Shown here one piece after another: positions 1 to 7,621 of a DNA stretch of 24,759 nt (its first letter is position 1; each line of letters begins with the position of its first letter). The notes under the pieces are model-generated. The model was not told where the DNA came from, did no database searches, and saw only the letters and a program-made list of their open reading frames with translations. Origin of the DNA: Sphaerochaetaceae bacterium (GTDB lineage: Bacteria > Spirochaetota > Spirochaetia > Sphaerochaetales > Sphaerochaetaceae); NCBI GenBank assembly GCA_023231265.1, contig JALNVT010000010.1, forward strand, positions 1-24,759, in the 5' to 3' direction. The position numbers and the translations under genes were made by a program.

Positions 1-1
1 A

Positions 2-502
2 TCAGCTCATGGCGATAGTGACGGTGCAAATGCATTGATCATCACAAGTGATGGCAATGCTTATTCTGGTAATCTTGGCGATAGTGACACTAAATTAAAT
101 GGTCGTTGGGACAACAGTGATAAATCAGATACTTTTGCAGTACATCTTCCAAGTCTATTCTTCAACGATTCAGTCTACGACCAAGATGAGTCTGATTACC
201 TAATAGCTATGAATAGCTATGATTACATCTATGTTTACTATGCTGACAGTGTTAATCATAGATACAACACTTCATCAGATATTGATGTTGATTATGCTAA
301 GAATCTCAACAGATCCTCTGATATCATCTACATTGCAAAAATAGAGACAGATGATGATGATGATAGTGTTGAAACATACTGGGTAGCAACCGCAGATAAT
401 GGATACTACACCATGACAATTGATACAGCAAATATCATAAAAGATTCAGACAGTCATTCAATTACTGAAGGTTTTACTTACTCCGGCGCCATCTCCGACT
501 AA
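2..502 (+). CDS. C-terminal end of an unknown, probably secreted Asp/Ser/Tyr-rich protein (5' truncated by window edge)
   Basis: The reading frame is open from the first complete codon at base 2, so this is the tail of a longer gene. A TTG at 35 could be read as a start, but it has no ribosome binding site and the upstream codons (SAHGDSDGANA) look like the same protein. It ends at TAA 500-502. The visible ~166 residues are rich in Asp, Ser, Asn and Tyr, have an Asp5 run from a GAT repeat near 349-364, and contain no Cys, no membrane segment and no motif I recognise. The composition resembles the LptD-like protein elsewhere in the window and suggests an exported beta-rich protein, but that is inference. 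Function unknown. A strong terminator follows 30 bases after the stop. Confidence 0.6.
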   Translation, partial: SAHGDSDGANALIITSDGNAYSGNLGDSDTKLNGRWDNSDKSDTFAVHLPSLFFNDSVYDQDESDYLIAMNSYDYIYVYYADSVNHRYNTSSDIDVDYAKNLNRSSDIIYIAKIETDDDDDSVETYWVATADNGYYTMTIDTANIIKDSDSHSITEGFTYSGAISD

Positions 503-531
503 AATTAAACAGAAAACCAATCCAAAAACAT

Positions 532-565
532 AATGTTGCTCTTTTCCTGGAGCAACATTTTATTT
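532..565 (+). terminator. Intrinsic terminator after the truncated secreted-protein gene
   Basis: A perfect 10-bp stem is formed by 532-541 and 550-559 (AATGTTGCTC / GAGCAACATT) with an 8-base loop, followed by a T-rich tail to 565. It ends the plus-strand gene that stops at 502. Confidence 0.85.
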
Positions 566-895
566 GAAAAAAACACACAATCTATACAAATATAACAACA
601 TGCTCTTTTTTTATTGGTATATGTATATTTGTACTATTATCTTTCATATTTCAAACAAATTCTCGACTAAAATTTGTGTATTTTCATAAATAACTGTGGT
701 TTAATACTATCTTTTTTGTTATATTGATAAATACAGAAATTTATAATTCAACATTTTTAAAATTTTACTTTTTATTTTAGTAAATCTTTATTATATTTTG
801 TGTACTAAAATGTTTAAATAAAGATGTATTTATTACCAAATAAATCTAATAAACACTTTTACTTTAGAAATGAATTATCATATGGAGAATAATAT
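566..895 (+). promoter_or_regulatory. AT-rich upstream region of the CdaR-family gene
   Basis: The 330 bases between the terminator and the regulator gene hold no convincing ORF. There is a perfect TATAAT at 742-747 but no good -35 at the right spacing, so no promoter can be assigned firmly. A 9-bp inverted repeat (ATTTTAGTA at 774-782, TACTAAAAT at 803-811) could be an operator, but repeats of this kind are expected by chance in such AT-rich sequence. The ribosome binding site of the downstream gene is TGGAGA at 883-888. Confidence 0.4.
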
Positions 896-2014
896 ATGAG
901 TCCTTTAGAATACGATGTGCCATCTGCCGAGATTATTAACGACGTGGCCAAGATTATTGCACCTCACACAATTAACGTAATATCTGAGACAGGCACAATT
1001 TTTACCAGTAGCGATCCTAAAAACATTGGTAAGTTCCATGCAGGTGGTTTCGAAGCTGCAAACCAACAAAAAACAATTGAAATAAGAAAAGATGAAGAAG
1101 CTAAATATGCAGGTTGTAAAGCAAGCATCAGCACTCCTATCATTAAAAATGGGAAATTCTTAGGTGTTATAGAAATTGATGGAGAACCAGATGAGATAAG
1201 AGGATTCTCTTCTCTCATCTCTCTAACCACCAACCTCTTCCTTGATAGAAGTAGCAAAGAAAGACGTAATTTAAAACGAAAAGAAATCAGGGATGCATTA
1301 ACAGAGTTGATTGTTGGAAATGATATTGCAACAAGAAATGAATTTGTTGATCTTTCTAAATTATTGAATATTGAATATTTAGCTCCAATTTCAGTTATTC
1401 TAGTCAATGCAAAAAAAGACAATATGGATTATGAAACAGTATTTAAGAAATTCGTTGACGAGAAAATTGTTGTTCCTGAGAACGATCTATTACTGAAGAT
1501 GAATGATGGCTATCTCTTGATAAAGAGTAAAGCAAACAATAACGATGAATTCCTTCAGAGCATTCTCGATAAAGAAGAAGCTTTGAATCTCGATATCATT
1601 AAGATTGCTGCTGGCTTCAATCTTGATAAAGACTATGTACTTTACCAATCATATCTTGTAACTCAGGCATTCAAAAACTGTGCATTTGACAGAAAGATTT
1701 ACAATGCTATGAATCCAGATGACCTTGTACTTGTTAACTATTCAAACAACGGTTTTGACCTATCGAGAAAGTACTGCAACAATCTAATTGATATGATTGA
1801 CTCTCAGACTTCCAACTGGATATATCCTACCATGGAAGCATACTTACATGAAGATGGAAGAATCCAAGGAATTGCAGATTATTTGAGCATACATAAAAAC
1901 ACCTGCATATACCGTGTTAATAAGATTTTGAAACTCTGCAATTTCGAAAATTGCAGAACATTCACAATCGCTCACTTCTTTGGAATAATTCTCCAGATAA
2001 AGCAATCAAACTAA
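896..2014 (+). CDS. CdaR-family (sugar diacid-type) transcriptional regulator
   Basis: This 372-residue protein has the CdaR layout. An N-terminal putative sugar-diacid recognition domain spans about residues 8-118, with the family pattern INVISETGTIFTSSD, IGKFHAG and LGVIEIDGEPDEIR. A middle region follows (about 130-300), and a C-terminal PucR-type helix-turn-helix lies at about 320-368 (GIADYLSIHKNTCIYRVNKI). CdaR in E. coli activates glycerate/galactarate/glucarate genes, but no such catabolic gene is in this window, so the ligand and targets here are unknown. The ATG start at 896 has TGGAGA eight bases upstream. The gene stands alone on the plus strand between two terminators, which suggests a single-gene transcript and perhaps autoregulation or distant targets. 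Family assignment is firm; a specific role is not. Confidence 0.88.
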   Translation: MSPLEYDVPSAEIINDVAKIIAPHTINVISETGTIFTSSDPKNIGKFHAGGFEAANQQKTIEIRKDEEAKYAGCKASISTPIIKNGKFLGVIEIDGEPDEIRGFSSLISLTTNLFLDRSSKERRNLKRKEIRDALTELIVGNDIATRNEFVDLSKLLNIEYLAPISVILVNAKKDNMDYETVFKKFVDEKIVVPENDLLLKMNDGYLLIKSKANNNDEFLQSILDKEEALNLDIIKIAAGFNLDKDYVLYQSYLVTQAFKNCAFDRKIYNAMNPDDLVLVNYSNNGFDLSRKYCNNLIDMIDSQTSNWIYPTMEAYLHEDGRIQGIADYLSIHKNTCIYRVNKILKLCNFENCRTFTIAHFFGIILQIKQSN

Positions 2015-2037
2015 CTCATAACTGGAATTAAATAAAG

Positions 2038-2092
2038 AACCTATTCTACATCCTTATCATTTGCATGATAATCGAGAGAGAATAGGTTTTTT
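2038..2092 (+). terminator. Intrinsic terminator after the CdaR-family gene
   Basis: The outer stem is 2038-2047 (AACCTATTCT) with 2079-2088 (AGAATAGGTT), 10 bp perfect. An inner stem is 2054-2060 with 2065-2071 (TTATCAT/ATGATAA). Six T follow at 2087-2092. The sequence before the stem is A-rich, so it may also work in the other direction for the converging Fic-like gene. Confidence 0.85.
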
Positions 2093-2188
2093 GTATTAAA
2101 AGCTATAATTTCATACTTAAGCCAGTAAAAACGCTTACAGCGTCAACATAATGGCTATTATTGATATTTATCAATCATGCTTGAATGT

Positions 2189-2854
2189 TTAGAGTCTGTC
2201 CACTCTATCTGTGCAGATACAATTATCATAGACATAATTAATAAATTGCTCTTTGTTTGAATCAGAATCCAAGAATGCCATGTACATTGATCTGAACTCA
2301 TCAATTTTATCTTCCTCGACAAATATGATACCACATCCAGCTTCTATCATAATTTTATTCGCAACAATGAAAGAAAGAGAGAGATTTCTTCCCCAGAATA
2401 TATTGCTCTTCAGAAGGTAGCAGAACAAATTCAAAGCTTTTTCAGTATCACTCTCCAATTTGAGAATCTCACCGATTTTCAATTCAACGTCAGACTCCTG
2501 TGGTATCTCAGGTACATAATCAGTTCCTTGAAGAAACAATCTAGAGTTTCTCAAAACACCCCAATCAAAACTATCATCACGAGCTATTTCTTTATTCAAC
2601 GTTTTAAGAAATTCAAGACTAACCTCACCTCTTAGATTCTGAATGATCTCTCTGCATCCTTCCTTTAAGTTCAAAACAGCATTTGCTGCTGTGATGTCAG
2701 CCATTGGTACTATGGTTTTATCATAGATTGCTTTCACAGATTCATTACTTATTTCAAAGCCTTCCATGCCCAAACAGGAGTGAATCAAATCAACTCGCTT
2801 TTTTTGAAAGAGCATGACATTCTCTCTGAGTAGAAGTTCAACTTTATTTTTCAT
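2189..2854 (-). CDS. Fic-family protein with a degenerate active site (probable pseudo-enzyme)
   Basis: The 221-residue protein aligns in memory with short Fic-domain proteins of Firmicutes and spirochaetes. Shared parts are the N-terminal segment LLLRENVMLFQKKRVDLIHS, an EG near residues 31-32, and the core helix FWGRNLSLSFIVANKIMIEA at 153-172. Intact Fic AMP-transferases carry HxFx(D/E)GN(G/K)R at that core. Here the positions read N151-I-F153-W-G155-R156-N157-L158-S159, so the His, the acidic residue, the first Gly and the Arg are all lost, and only Phe and Asn remain. AMPylation activity is therefore unlikely, although the frame is open and full length. A ribosome binding site (GGGGG, 2860-2864) precedes the ATG at 2854. 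A terminator hairpin lies only 16 bases upstream of the start, so expression may depend on read-through. No toxin-antitoxin partner is adjacent. Confidence 0.72.
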   Translation of the reverse strand: MKNKVELLLRENVMLFQKKRVDLIHSCLGMEGFEISNESVKAIYDKTIVPMADITAANAVLNLKEGCREIIQNLRGEVSLEFLKTLNKEIARDDSFDWGVLRNSRLFLQGTDYVPEIPQESDVELKIGEILKLESDTEKALNLFCYLLKSNIFWGRNLSLSFIVANKIMIEAGCGIIFVEEDKIDEFRSMYMAFLDSDSNKEQFINYVYDNCICTDRVDRL

Positions 2855-2870
2855 TTATTCCCCCACAATC

Positions 2871-2899
2871 AAAAAAGAGTCCTCATTGAGAACTCCTTT
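2871..2899 (-). terminator. Intrinsic terminator of the nusB-map-phosphoribosyltransferase operon, directly ahead of the Fic-like gene
   Basis: Read on the minus strand, 2899-2888 pairs with 2884-2873 (12 bp including two G-U pairs) around a 3-base loop, and the run of six T at 2876-2871 follows. It sits 21 bases after the phosphoribosyltransferase stop and 16 bases before the ATG of the Fic-like gene. Confidence 0.75.
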
Positions 2900-2920
2900 C
2901 TGTTTTGATAGATCTATCTA

Positions 2921-3541
2921 TTATTTATTATCACCACGAACTTCATGTAAAATTTCACGAACTTCTGCATCCTCAAACTGAGAATCGATTTCTTCGCTTG
3001 TCAAACCTACAAATTCATGACAGTTGTAATGGATCCATCTTTCATCTTCAGGATTGATAATTACATGTTTTCTGCAATAGTAATCAGGTTGAACAGGAAG
3101 AGGTTTTTTATCTGGATGCTCAAATGATTTGTAATCATAAACTGCAATCTTCAAATCTTCACGAGGAATTCCTTTTCCCATTATAACTTCAGATAAAGCA
3201 TTCACTGTCTTACCTGTATCAAAGATATCATCTACAATAAGTACTTTATCACCTGATCTTAAATATTCAGGAGAATATGTCCAACCATCAACAATAACTT
3301 TAGTTTGTGATCTGAGGTATCCATAAGATCTTGCAACAACTGCTGCATATAAAACTGGACGACTGTCTTCTCTTAATTTAACCATCTTGTAGTACTCACT
3401 CATTACATTTGCCATATAAGCACCACCACGAAGAGAAGCATAGATAACATCTGGTACGAAACCATCTTCTGTATACATTTTATGAACAAGCTTCAAAGCT
3501 CCGTCTCTGATATCATCTGTTTTCACAAATTCTTTAGCCAT
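2921..3541 (-). CDS. Purine-type phosphoribosyltransferase (hypoxanthine/xanthine/guanine PRTase-like)
   Basis: A 206-residue type I phosphoribosyltransferase. The PRPP-binding signature VLIVDDIFDTGKT is at residues 100-112, with the paired Asp that contact the ribose hydroxyls. The pyrophosphate loop is ASLRGGAYMAN near 35-45, and a C-terminal HVIINPEDERWIHY segment resembles COG2236 proteins. This family transfers phosphoribose from PRPP to a 6-oxopurine in the cytoplasm (purine salvage); which base is preferred cannot be read from the sequence. The ATG at 3541 is preceded by AGGAG (TAGGAGACAAAATG). The gene is the last of the nusB-map operon, 23 bases after map, and ends at the hairpin at 2871-2899. 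Confidence 0.82.
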   Translation of the reverse strand: MAKEFVKTDDIRDGALKLVHKMYTEDGFVPDVIYASLRGGAYMANVMSEYYKMVKLREDSRPVLYAAVVARSYGYLRSQTKVIVDGWTYSPEYLRSGDKVLIVDDIFDTGKTVNALSEVIMGKGIPREDLKIAVYDYKSFEHPDKKPLPVQPDYYCRKHVIINPEDERWIHYNCHEFVGLTSEEIDSQFEDAEVREILHEVRGDNK

Positions 3542-3564
3542 TTTGTCTCCTAATTATCTTAATA

Positions 3565-4329
3565 TTATACTTTTGTTAAAATTTCCATGCCATTTTCTAA
3601 AATAGCAACAGTGTGTTCAAAGTGTGCAGCGTTTTTGCCATCTGCAGTTGTAACTGTCCATCCGTTTGGATCGTTATCTGAAATCTTTTCAGTACCGATA
3701 GTGATCATTGGCTCAATAGCAATAACCATACCAGGTCTCAATCTTGGATTTGGAGAAAAATGAGATACATAGTTAGGAATTTCTGGTTCTTCATGAACAT
3801 TAAGACCAACACCGTGACCACAGTAATCTCTAACAACGCCGAAACCAGCTTTGTTACAGTGATTGTAAACAGCTCGACCAATATCGTGGAGTCTAGCTCC
3901 TTTCTTACCAGCTGCTTCACAACCGAGAATTAAAGCTTCTCTTGTTACTTTACATAATCTTTCATCTTCAGGAGTACCTTTACCACCAACAATGATTGTA
4001 CGAGCACTATCTGAGAAATATCCATTTAGGTTTATACCCATATCAACAGATACAAGATCGCCATTTTTAAGAATACGTTTTTTGCTTGGAATACCATGAA
4101 TAATTTCATCATTGACACTTATGCAAGCTGTGTTTGGGAAACCACCATAATCTCTGAATGCAGGTTTTCCACCTACTTTCTTTGTATAAGCCAAACAGTA
4201 ATCATCTATATCTAAGGTAGACATACCTTCCTCTAAATAACCGTTTTCTAAGAAGTCAAGAAGTTCTGCTAACAAGTGGCAGCTTTCTCTGATTCCAGCT
4301 ATTTGTTTTTCGCTTTTAATTGTAATCAA
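3565..4329 (-). CDS. map: Methionine aminopeptidase, type I
   Basis: Removes the initiator Met from nascent proteins in the cytoplasm. All the metal-binding residues of the family are visible: Asp96, Asp107 (VDMGINLNGYFSDSART), His172 (GHGVGLNVHEEPEIPNY), Glu206 (AIEPMI) and Glu238 (HFEHTVAI). Substrate-contacting His79 (EIIHGIPS) is also present. At 254 residues it is the usual length of a type Ia enzyme without an N-terminal extension. The start codon is TTG, read from the position of the GAGGAG site (AGAGGAGAAATTCAATTG) and the conserved N-terminus (M)ITIKS. It overlaps the nusB stop by four bases (TTGA), a sign of translational coupling. Confidence 0.95.
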   Translation of the reverse strand: MITIKSEKQIAGIRESCHLLAELLDFLENGYLEEGMSTLDIDDYCLAYTKKVGGKPAFRDYGGFPNTACISVNDEIIHGIPSKKRILKNGDLVSVDMGINLNGYFSDSARTIIVGGKGTPEDERLCKVTREALILGCEAAGKKGARLHDIGRAVYNHCNKAGFGVVRDYCGHGVGLNVHEEPEIPNYVSHFSPNPRLRPGMVIAIEPMITIGTEKISDNDPNGWTVTTADGKNAAHFEHTVAILENGMEILTKV

Positions 4330-4766
4330 TTGAATTTCTCCTCTAATGAAAGCTTTTTCTGAAAAGAATCAAGTATTCCGTTTATGAATTTATATGTGAC
4401 GTCTGTTGAAAATTCTTGGGATAATTTTACTGCTTCATCTATTATAATATGTGGATGTACATCAGTATTTAATAGGCTGTAAATGCTCAAACGAAGGATA
4501 TTTCTATCTACGATGTTAATCTTATCAATTGGGCGATTGAAAGAAAATTCAGAAATATATGCATCTACTTTATCTAGGGACTCGAGAGTTCCCATTAGCA
4601 AAGAGGTAGCATAAATTTTAACTTCATCTTCTAGCTTGTCCATTTCCTTGTCGCTTAGACATGGGAAATAGTTAGGTCTATAGTTGTCGATTGAAAGTTC
4701 TCCACGAACATCCATTTCATACAATGCTTGTAACACTAATTCACGTGCTATGTGTCTTGTCTTCAT
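4326..4766 (-). CDS. nusB: Transcription antitermination factor NusB
   Basis: The 146-residue all-helical protein has the NusB pattern: RELVLQALYEMDV near the N-terminus, FNRPIDKINIVDRNILRLSIYS-type core (residues about 78-99) and IIIDEAVKLSQEFSTDVTYKFINGIL at the C-terminus. NusB binds boxA RNA with NusE (S10) and supports rRNA antitermination. The ATG at 4766 is preceded by GAGGA (TTTTGAGGATTAAGCATG). It is the first gene of a three-gene operon (nusB, map, phosphoribosyltransferase) with a promoter about 50 bases upstream. Confidence 0.93.
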   Translation of the reverse strand: MKTRHIARELVLQALYEMDVRGELSIDNYRPNYFPCLSDKEMDKLEDEVKIYATSLLMGTLESLDKVDAYISEFSFNRPIDKINIVDRNILRLSIYSLLNTDVHPHIIIDEAVKLSQEFSTDVTYKFINGILDSFQKKLSLEEKFN

Positions 4767-4814
4767 GCTTAATCCTCAAAAATCAAAAAACTTATTACTA
4801 ATTTATTTAAAATT

Positions 4815-4843
4815 ATAATAACAAAAGAGAGAAACTCTTACAA
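4815..4843 (-). promoter_or_regulatory. Predicted sigma-70-type promoter of the nusB operon
   Basis: On the minus strand, -35 TTGTAA (4843-4838) and -10 TATTAT (4820-4815) are separated by 17 bases. The expected start is near 4808, giving a leader of about 42 bases before the nusB ATG. Confidence 0.6.
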
Positions 4844-4877
4844 TCCCATTAAATAGATATTTTGCAAAACAAGAACT

Positions 4878-4912
4878 AAAAAAAACACTCCCTACAAATC
4901 ATAAGGAATGTT
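4878..4912 (-). terminator. Intrinsic terminator after the PPIase gene
   Basis: On the minus strand an 8-bp stem (4912-4905 with 4891-4884, one G-U pair) is followed by a run of eight T (4885-4878). It lies 21 bases after the PPIase stop and ahead of the nusB promoter. Confidence 0.75.
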
Positions 4913-4933
4913 TTATAAAATTGATAACTTAAA

Positions 4934-5995
4934 TTAAATCAATTTTGTGATTGTTGCTTGGTCTCTTAGAGTGTTAGATAGATCTTTGATAGCACTGTTG
5001 TATGCTGCTTGAGCATTCTGCTGAGCCAAAGTATTGATAATGTATTGTCTAACTGTCATTGTGTCAGCAGGACTGATTGGATCATCAATTGATAGCAGTT
5101 TGGCATCAATGTGTTTCTTAACCTTAAGAATGTGATAACCAGCAGTGCTCTTAACTACATCAGATACCTGTCCTACTTCTGTTTCAAAAGCAGTATTGAA
5201 GAAATCCAGTCCCATCATAGTTTTAACATTCTGAGTATCATCAAGAGTGATCCAACCAATATCACCATCAACCTTACCGTTTGAATTGGTGCTGTATTTT
5301 GCTACTGCATCATTCCAAGAGATTGAACCAGCTCTTAGCTGTTTTACAAGATCATTTAAAGTAGCTTCAGATTTTGTATTTGTATCATTATCCTTGAAAG
5401 GAATGAATATTTGGGCAACATTTACAGTTTCAGGATTGATGAACTTTGTTTTTTCCTGTCTGAAGAAGTTTGTTACTTCAATATCAGTTGGTTGAACAAC
5501 TGCATTTTGAATTTCTTGACCTTTCATCTTTGTTATGTACTGCTGAAGCACATATTGAGAGGAGAGATATTCTTTATATTCGTCAACAGACCCAACACTC
5601 TGAATTATCATATCTTCAAATTGCTTTTCTGTGATACTTTTTCCAGCAGATTTCTCTACCACTGTCTTTTGGTTGGCAAATAACTTATTGACAGTGTCAT
5701 CATCTGCTACAATACCATCTCTTTTAGCTGCAGCAGCGAAAAGCTTGTTGTCAATTATACCTTCCAACACCTGCTGTTTTGCAGCTGCTTCTGTAAGTCC
5801 CTGCTGTTCTGCGATATCTTTAACTTGAGCATATTGTGTGTCCAATTCTTCAGTTGTAACAGCCATTGTTTGACCATTAAATTTAATGATAGCCGCAGGC
5901 TTACCAAAACTAGACATTGCAGCAAACATAGATTGAGATGCTACAATCAAACATATCATAATAAGAGATAGTCTCTTAACTTTAAAATTTTGCAT
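4934..5995 (-). CDS. Exported peptidyl-prolyl cis-trans isomerase, SurA/PrsA-like (parvulin)
   Basis: This 353-residue protein starts with a signal peptide (KVKR, hydrophobic core LSLIMICLIVAS, likely cleavage around SMFA-AMS near residue 25). There is no convincing lipobox, so it is probably periplasmic. A SurA_N-like helical region covers about 35-170 (EGIIDNKLFAAAAKRDGI). A single parvulin domain is at about 189-296 (VNVAQIFIPF, DGDIGWI, GQVSDVVKSTAGYHILKV). Parvulins of this kind fold exported and outer-membrane proteins, which fits a genome with an LptD-like barrel. The ATG at 5995 has TAGGAG 12 bases upstream, a rather long spacing. It lies 25 bases after the flavodoxin-like gene and ends at its own terminator. 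Confidence 0.85.
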   Translation of the reverse strand: MQNFKVKRLSLIMICLIVASQSMFAAMSSFGKPAAIIKFNGQTMAVTTEELDTQYAQVKDIAEQQGLTEAAAKQQVLEGIIDNKLFAAAAKRDGIVADDDTVNKLFANQKTVVEKSAGKSITEKQFEDMIIQSVGSVDEYKEYLSSQYVLQQYITKMKGQEIQNAVVQPTDIEVTNFFRQEKTKFINPETVNVAQIFIPFKDNDTNTKSEATLNDLVKQLRAGSISWNDAVAKYSTNSNGKVDGDIGWITLDDTQNVKTMMGLDFFNTAFETEVGQVSDVVKSTAGYHILKVKKHIDAKLLSIDDPISPADTMTVRQYIINTLAQQNAQAAYNSAIKDLSNTLRDQATITKLI

Positions 5996-6020
5996 AACCG
6001 GAAAATTCTCCTACTTAATT

Positions 6021-6443
6021 TTAATTAGATTCGATGTGAAGTCGTTTACCAATGGCTGTAGCCATAGCTTCTTTATCAATAACATCACTTGTTTTAAGAT
6101 ACATACCCTCAGATTCCATAACTTTCATTAAAGCCTGCAGAGTCTTACCTGATCTTATACCGCCTTTCGTTACAAACGCCATACATCTCTTACCACTAAT
6201 AGTACCACTATTTCTTAAAAAAGTACTAATATTTTGTGGAATTTTTCCACCAAAAGTGTTGATGGCCTCTGTTCCTATAATTAAGTAATCGTAATAGGAT
6301 ATAATTTTAGTACCTTCGAGTTTGATATCTACTAAATCAACAATGTTGTTTTGCTCTTCTATTCCTCTAGCAAGTGCAGAAGCAATCTTCTTGATATTCG
6401 AACTGTCTTTACCTTTAGCTGCGTATAAAATACAAACTTTCAT
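6021..6443 (-). CDS. Flavodoxin-like domain protein
   Basis: The 140-residue protein has a flavodoxin fold signature: MKVCILYAAKG as first strand and loop, then IKKIASALARGIEE helix, then YYDYLIIGTEAI and GKRCMAFVTKGG strands. The usual FMN phosphate loop (T/S-x-T-G-x-T) is replaced by AKGKDSSN, so FMN binding is uncertain. The start is set at ATG 6443 because AAGGAG (6460-6455) precedes it and the domain begins there; a longer frame to 6506 would start inside the upstream hairpin. It follows secG after a terminator-like hairpin and precedes the PPIase by 25 bases. No partner reductase is nearby, so the electron-transfer role is unproven. Confidence 0.75.
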   Translation of the reverse strand: MKVCILYAAKGKDSSNIKKIASALARGIEEQNNIVDLVDIKLEGTKIISYYDYLIIGTEAINTFGGKIPQNISTFLRNSGTISGKRCMAFVTKGGIRSGKTLQALMKVMESEGMYLKTSDVIDKEAMATAIGKRLHIESN

Positions 6444-6470
6444 AATATTTAAATCTCCTTTATAAACAAA

Positions 6471-6494
6471 CCGACCGCATAAAAATGCGGCCGG
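6471..6494 (-). terminator. Terminator-like hairpin between secG and the flavodoxin-like gene
   Basis: On the minus strand 6494-6485 pairs with 6480-6471, a GC-rich 10-bp stem with one G-U pair and a 4-base loop, followed by TTTGTTTATAA. The T-run is interrupted, so termination may be partial. A second weaker dyad (ATTAATC...GATTAAT) lies between it and the secG stop. The ribosome binding site of the next gene begins about 10 bases beyond. Confidence 0.65.
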
Positions 6495-6525
6495 ACTATT
6501 AATCATCAGTTCTTAAAAGTCCTGA

Positions 6526-6849
6526 TTAATTAACTTCTGCAGGTGAGTTAACCCACCAAGTTTGACTTTGCTGAACTTGGTTGGTATCCACAGAATCTAA
6601 TAATTTATCATCAGATGGAGCACGGTTTACCAATGCTATGCACAATGAAAGAATCATAAAAGAAGCACCAAGAATGGCAGTTGCCTTTGTTACCACACTG
6701 CTTGTGTAGGAACCGAAGGAAGCTTGTGCAGCACCACCAAAGACGCCACCTACTCCATCACTCTGTTCATCTTGAATCGCTACGATGAAAACCAACAATA
6801 TGCTGACAATAATAAATAATACTGTCAATACAACATTTAAAGTACCCAT
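6526..6849 (-). CDS. secG: Protein translocase subunit SecG
   Basis: The 107-residue inner-membrane protein has two hydrophobic segments (about 5-24, VVLTVLFIIVSILLVFIVAI, and about 54-74) around the Gly-rich cytoplasmic loop GVGGVFGGAAQASFGS typical of SecG. SecG assists SecYE/SecA in protein export. A 30-residue hydrophilic tail follows the second segment. The ATG at 6849 has GGAGA (6859-6855) upstream. It lies 19 bases after tpiA; tpiA/pgm-secG linkage is common in bacteria, and a foldase gene for exported proteins follows further down. Confidence 0.92.
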   Translation of the reverse strand: MGTLNVVLTVLFIIVSILLVFIVAIQDEQSDGVGGVFGGAAQASFGSYTSSVVTKATAILGASFMILSLCIALVNRAPSDDKLLDSVDTNQVQQSQTWWVNSPAEVN

Positions 6850-6868
6850 TTAATCTCTCCGAATTTTT

Positions 6869-7621
6869 TTACTTATCAAAAGTTACAATTGGAAGGAACT
6901 TTTCAACTGAAAGAGATGCACCGCCAACTAGAGCGCCATCGATGTTTTCTTTAGCCATTAATTCTTTTACATTTGCAGCCTTTACTGAACCACCATACTG
7001 TATAATTGTCTCTTCTGCAACTGTTTTGTTGAAAAGTTTTTCAATTATGCTTCTAACTAATGCGTGTGCACCGTCAGCATCTTCAGGTGAAGCAGTCTTA
7101 CCAGTACCAATAGCCCAAACAGGTTCATAAGCTAAAGTGATCTTAGCCATCTGCTGTTCAGTAACATTTTTAAGTCCTTCAGTTACCTGACGAGATAGAA
7201 CTTCTTCAAGTTTTCCACCTTCTCTTTCTTCAAGAGTTTCGCCGATACAAAGAACAACATCCATGCCTTCTTCTAATGCCAATAAAACTTTGCTGTTGAT
7301 CAAAGCATCTGATTCACCGTAGATTGCTCTTCTTTCACTGTGACCTAAGATAACAGTGTTGATGCCTAAATCTTTAAGCATAGCTGGAGCAACTTCACCA
7401 GTGAATGCACCACTTGTGTGATCATTCATGTTTTGAGCAGCAACGATGATATCGCTGTCTTTCAATGCTTCAGCAACACCTGGTAGTGTTACAAAGTTAG
7501 GTGCTACCATTACTTTTGCACTGCAGCCCTTAGCAGCTTCTGCTAATTCTTTTGCCAATTTAACACCTTCTGATGGTGTTAAGTTCATTTTCCAGTTACC
7601 TGCAATATATGCTCTTCTCAT
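6869..7621 (-). CDS. tpiA: Triose-phosphate isomerase
   Basis: Interconverts dihydroxyacetone phosphate and glyceraldehyde-3-phosphate. The 250-residue TIM barrel carries all catalytic parts: Lys11 (AGNWKMN), His94 (GHSERR), Glu166 (AYEPVWAIGTGKTAS, which also opens the flexible loop) and the phosphate-binding YGGSVKAAN near the C-terminus. The ATG at 7621 overlaps the pgk stop by one base (TAATG), with GGAGG at 7634-7630 inside the end of pgk, so translation is likely coupled. Confidence 0.97.
   Translation of the reverse strand: MRRAYIAGNWKMNLTPSEGVKLAKELAEAAKGCSAKVMVAPNFVTLPGVAEALKDSDIIVAAQNMNDHTSGAFTGEVAPAMLKDLGINTVILGHSERRAIYGESDALINSKVLLALEEGMDVVLCIGETLEEREGGKLEEVLSRQVTEGLKNVTEQQMAKITLAYEPVWAIGTGKTASPEDADGAHALVRSIIEKLFNKTVAEETIIQYGGSVKAANVKELMAKENIDGALVGGASLSVEKFLPIVTFDK

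Noticed and set aside
964..1422. 152-codon open frame on the minus strand
   Set aside because: Antisense to the CdaR-family gene, which has well-placed domains, ribosome binding site and terminator.
2189..3541. Fic-like gene and its upstream neighbour as a toxin-antitoxin pair
   Set aside because: The upstream gene is a housekeeping phosphoribosyltransferase with a terminator between, and the Fic active site is lost.
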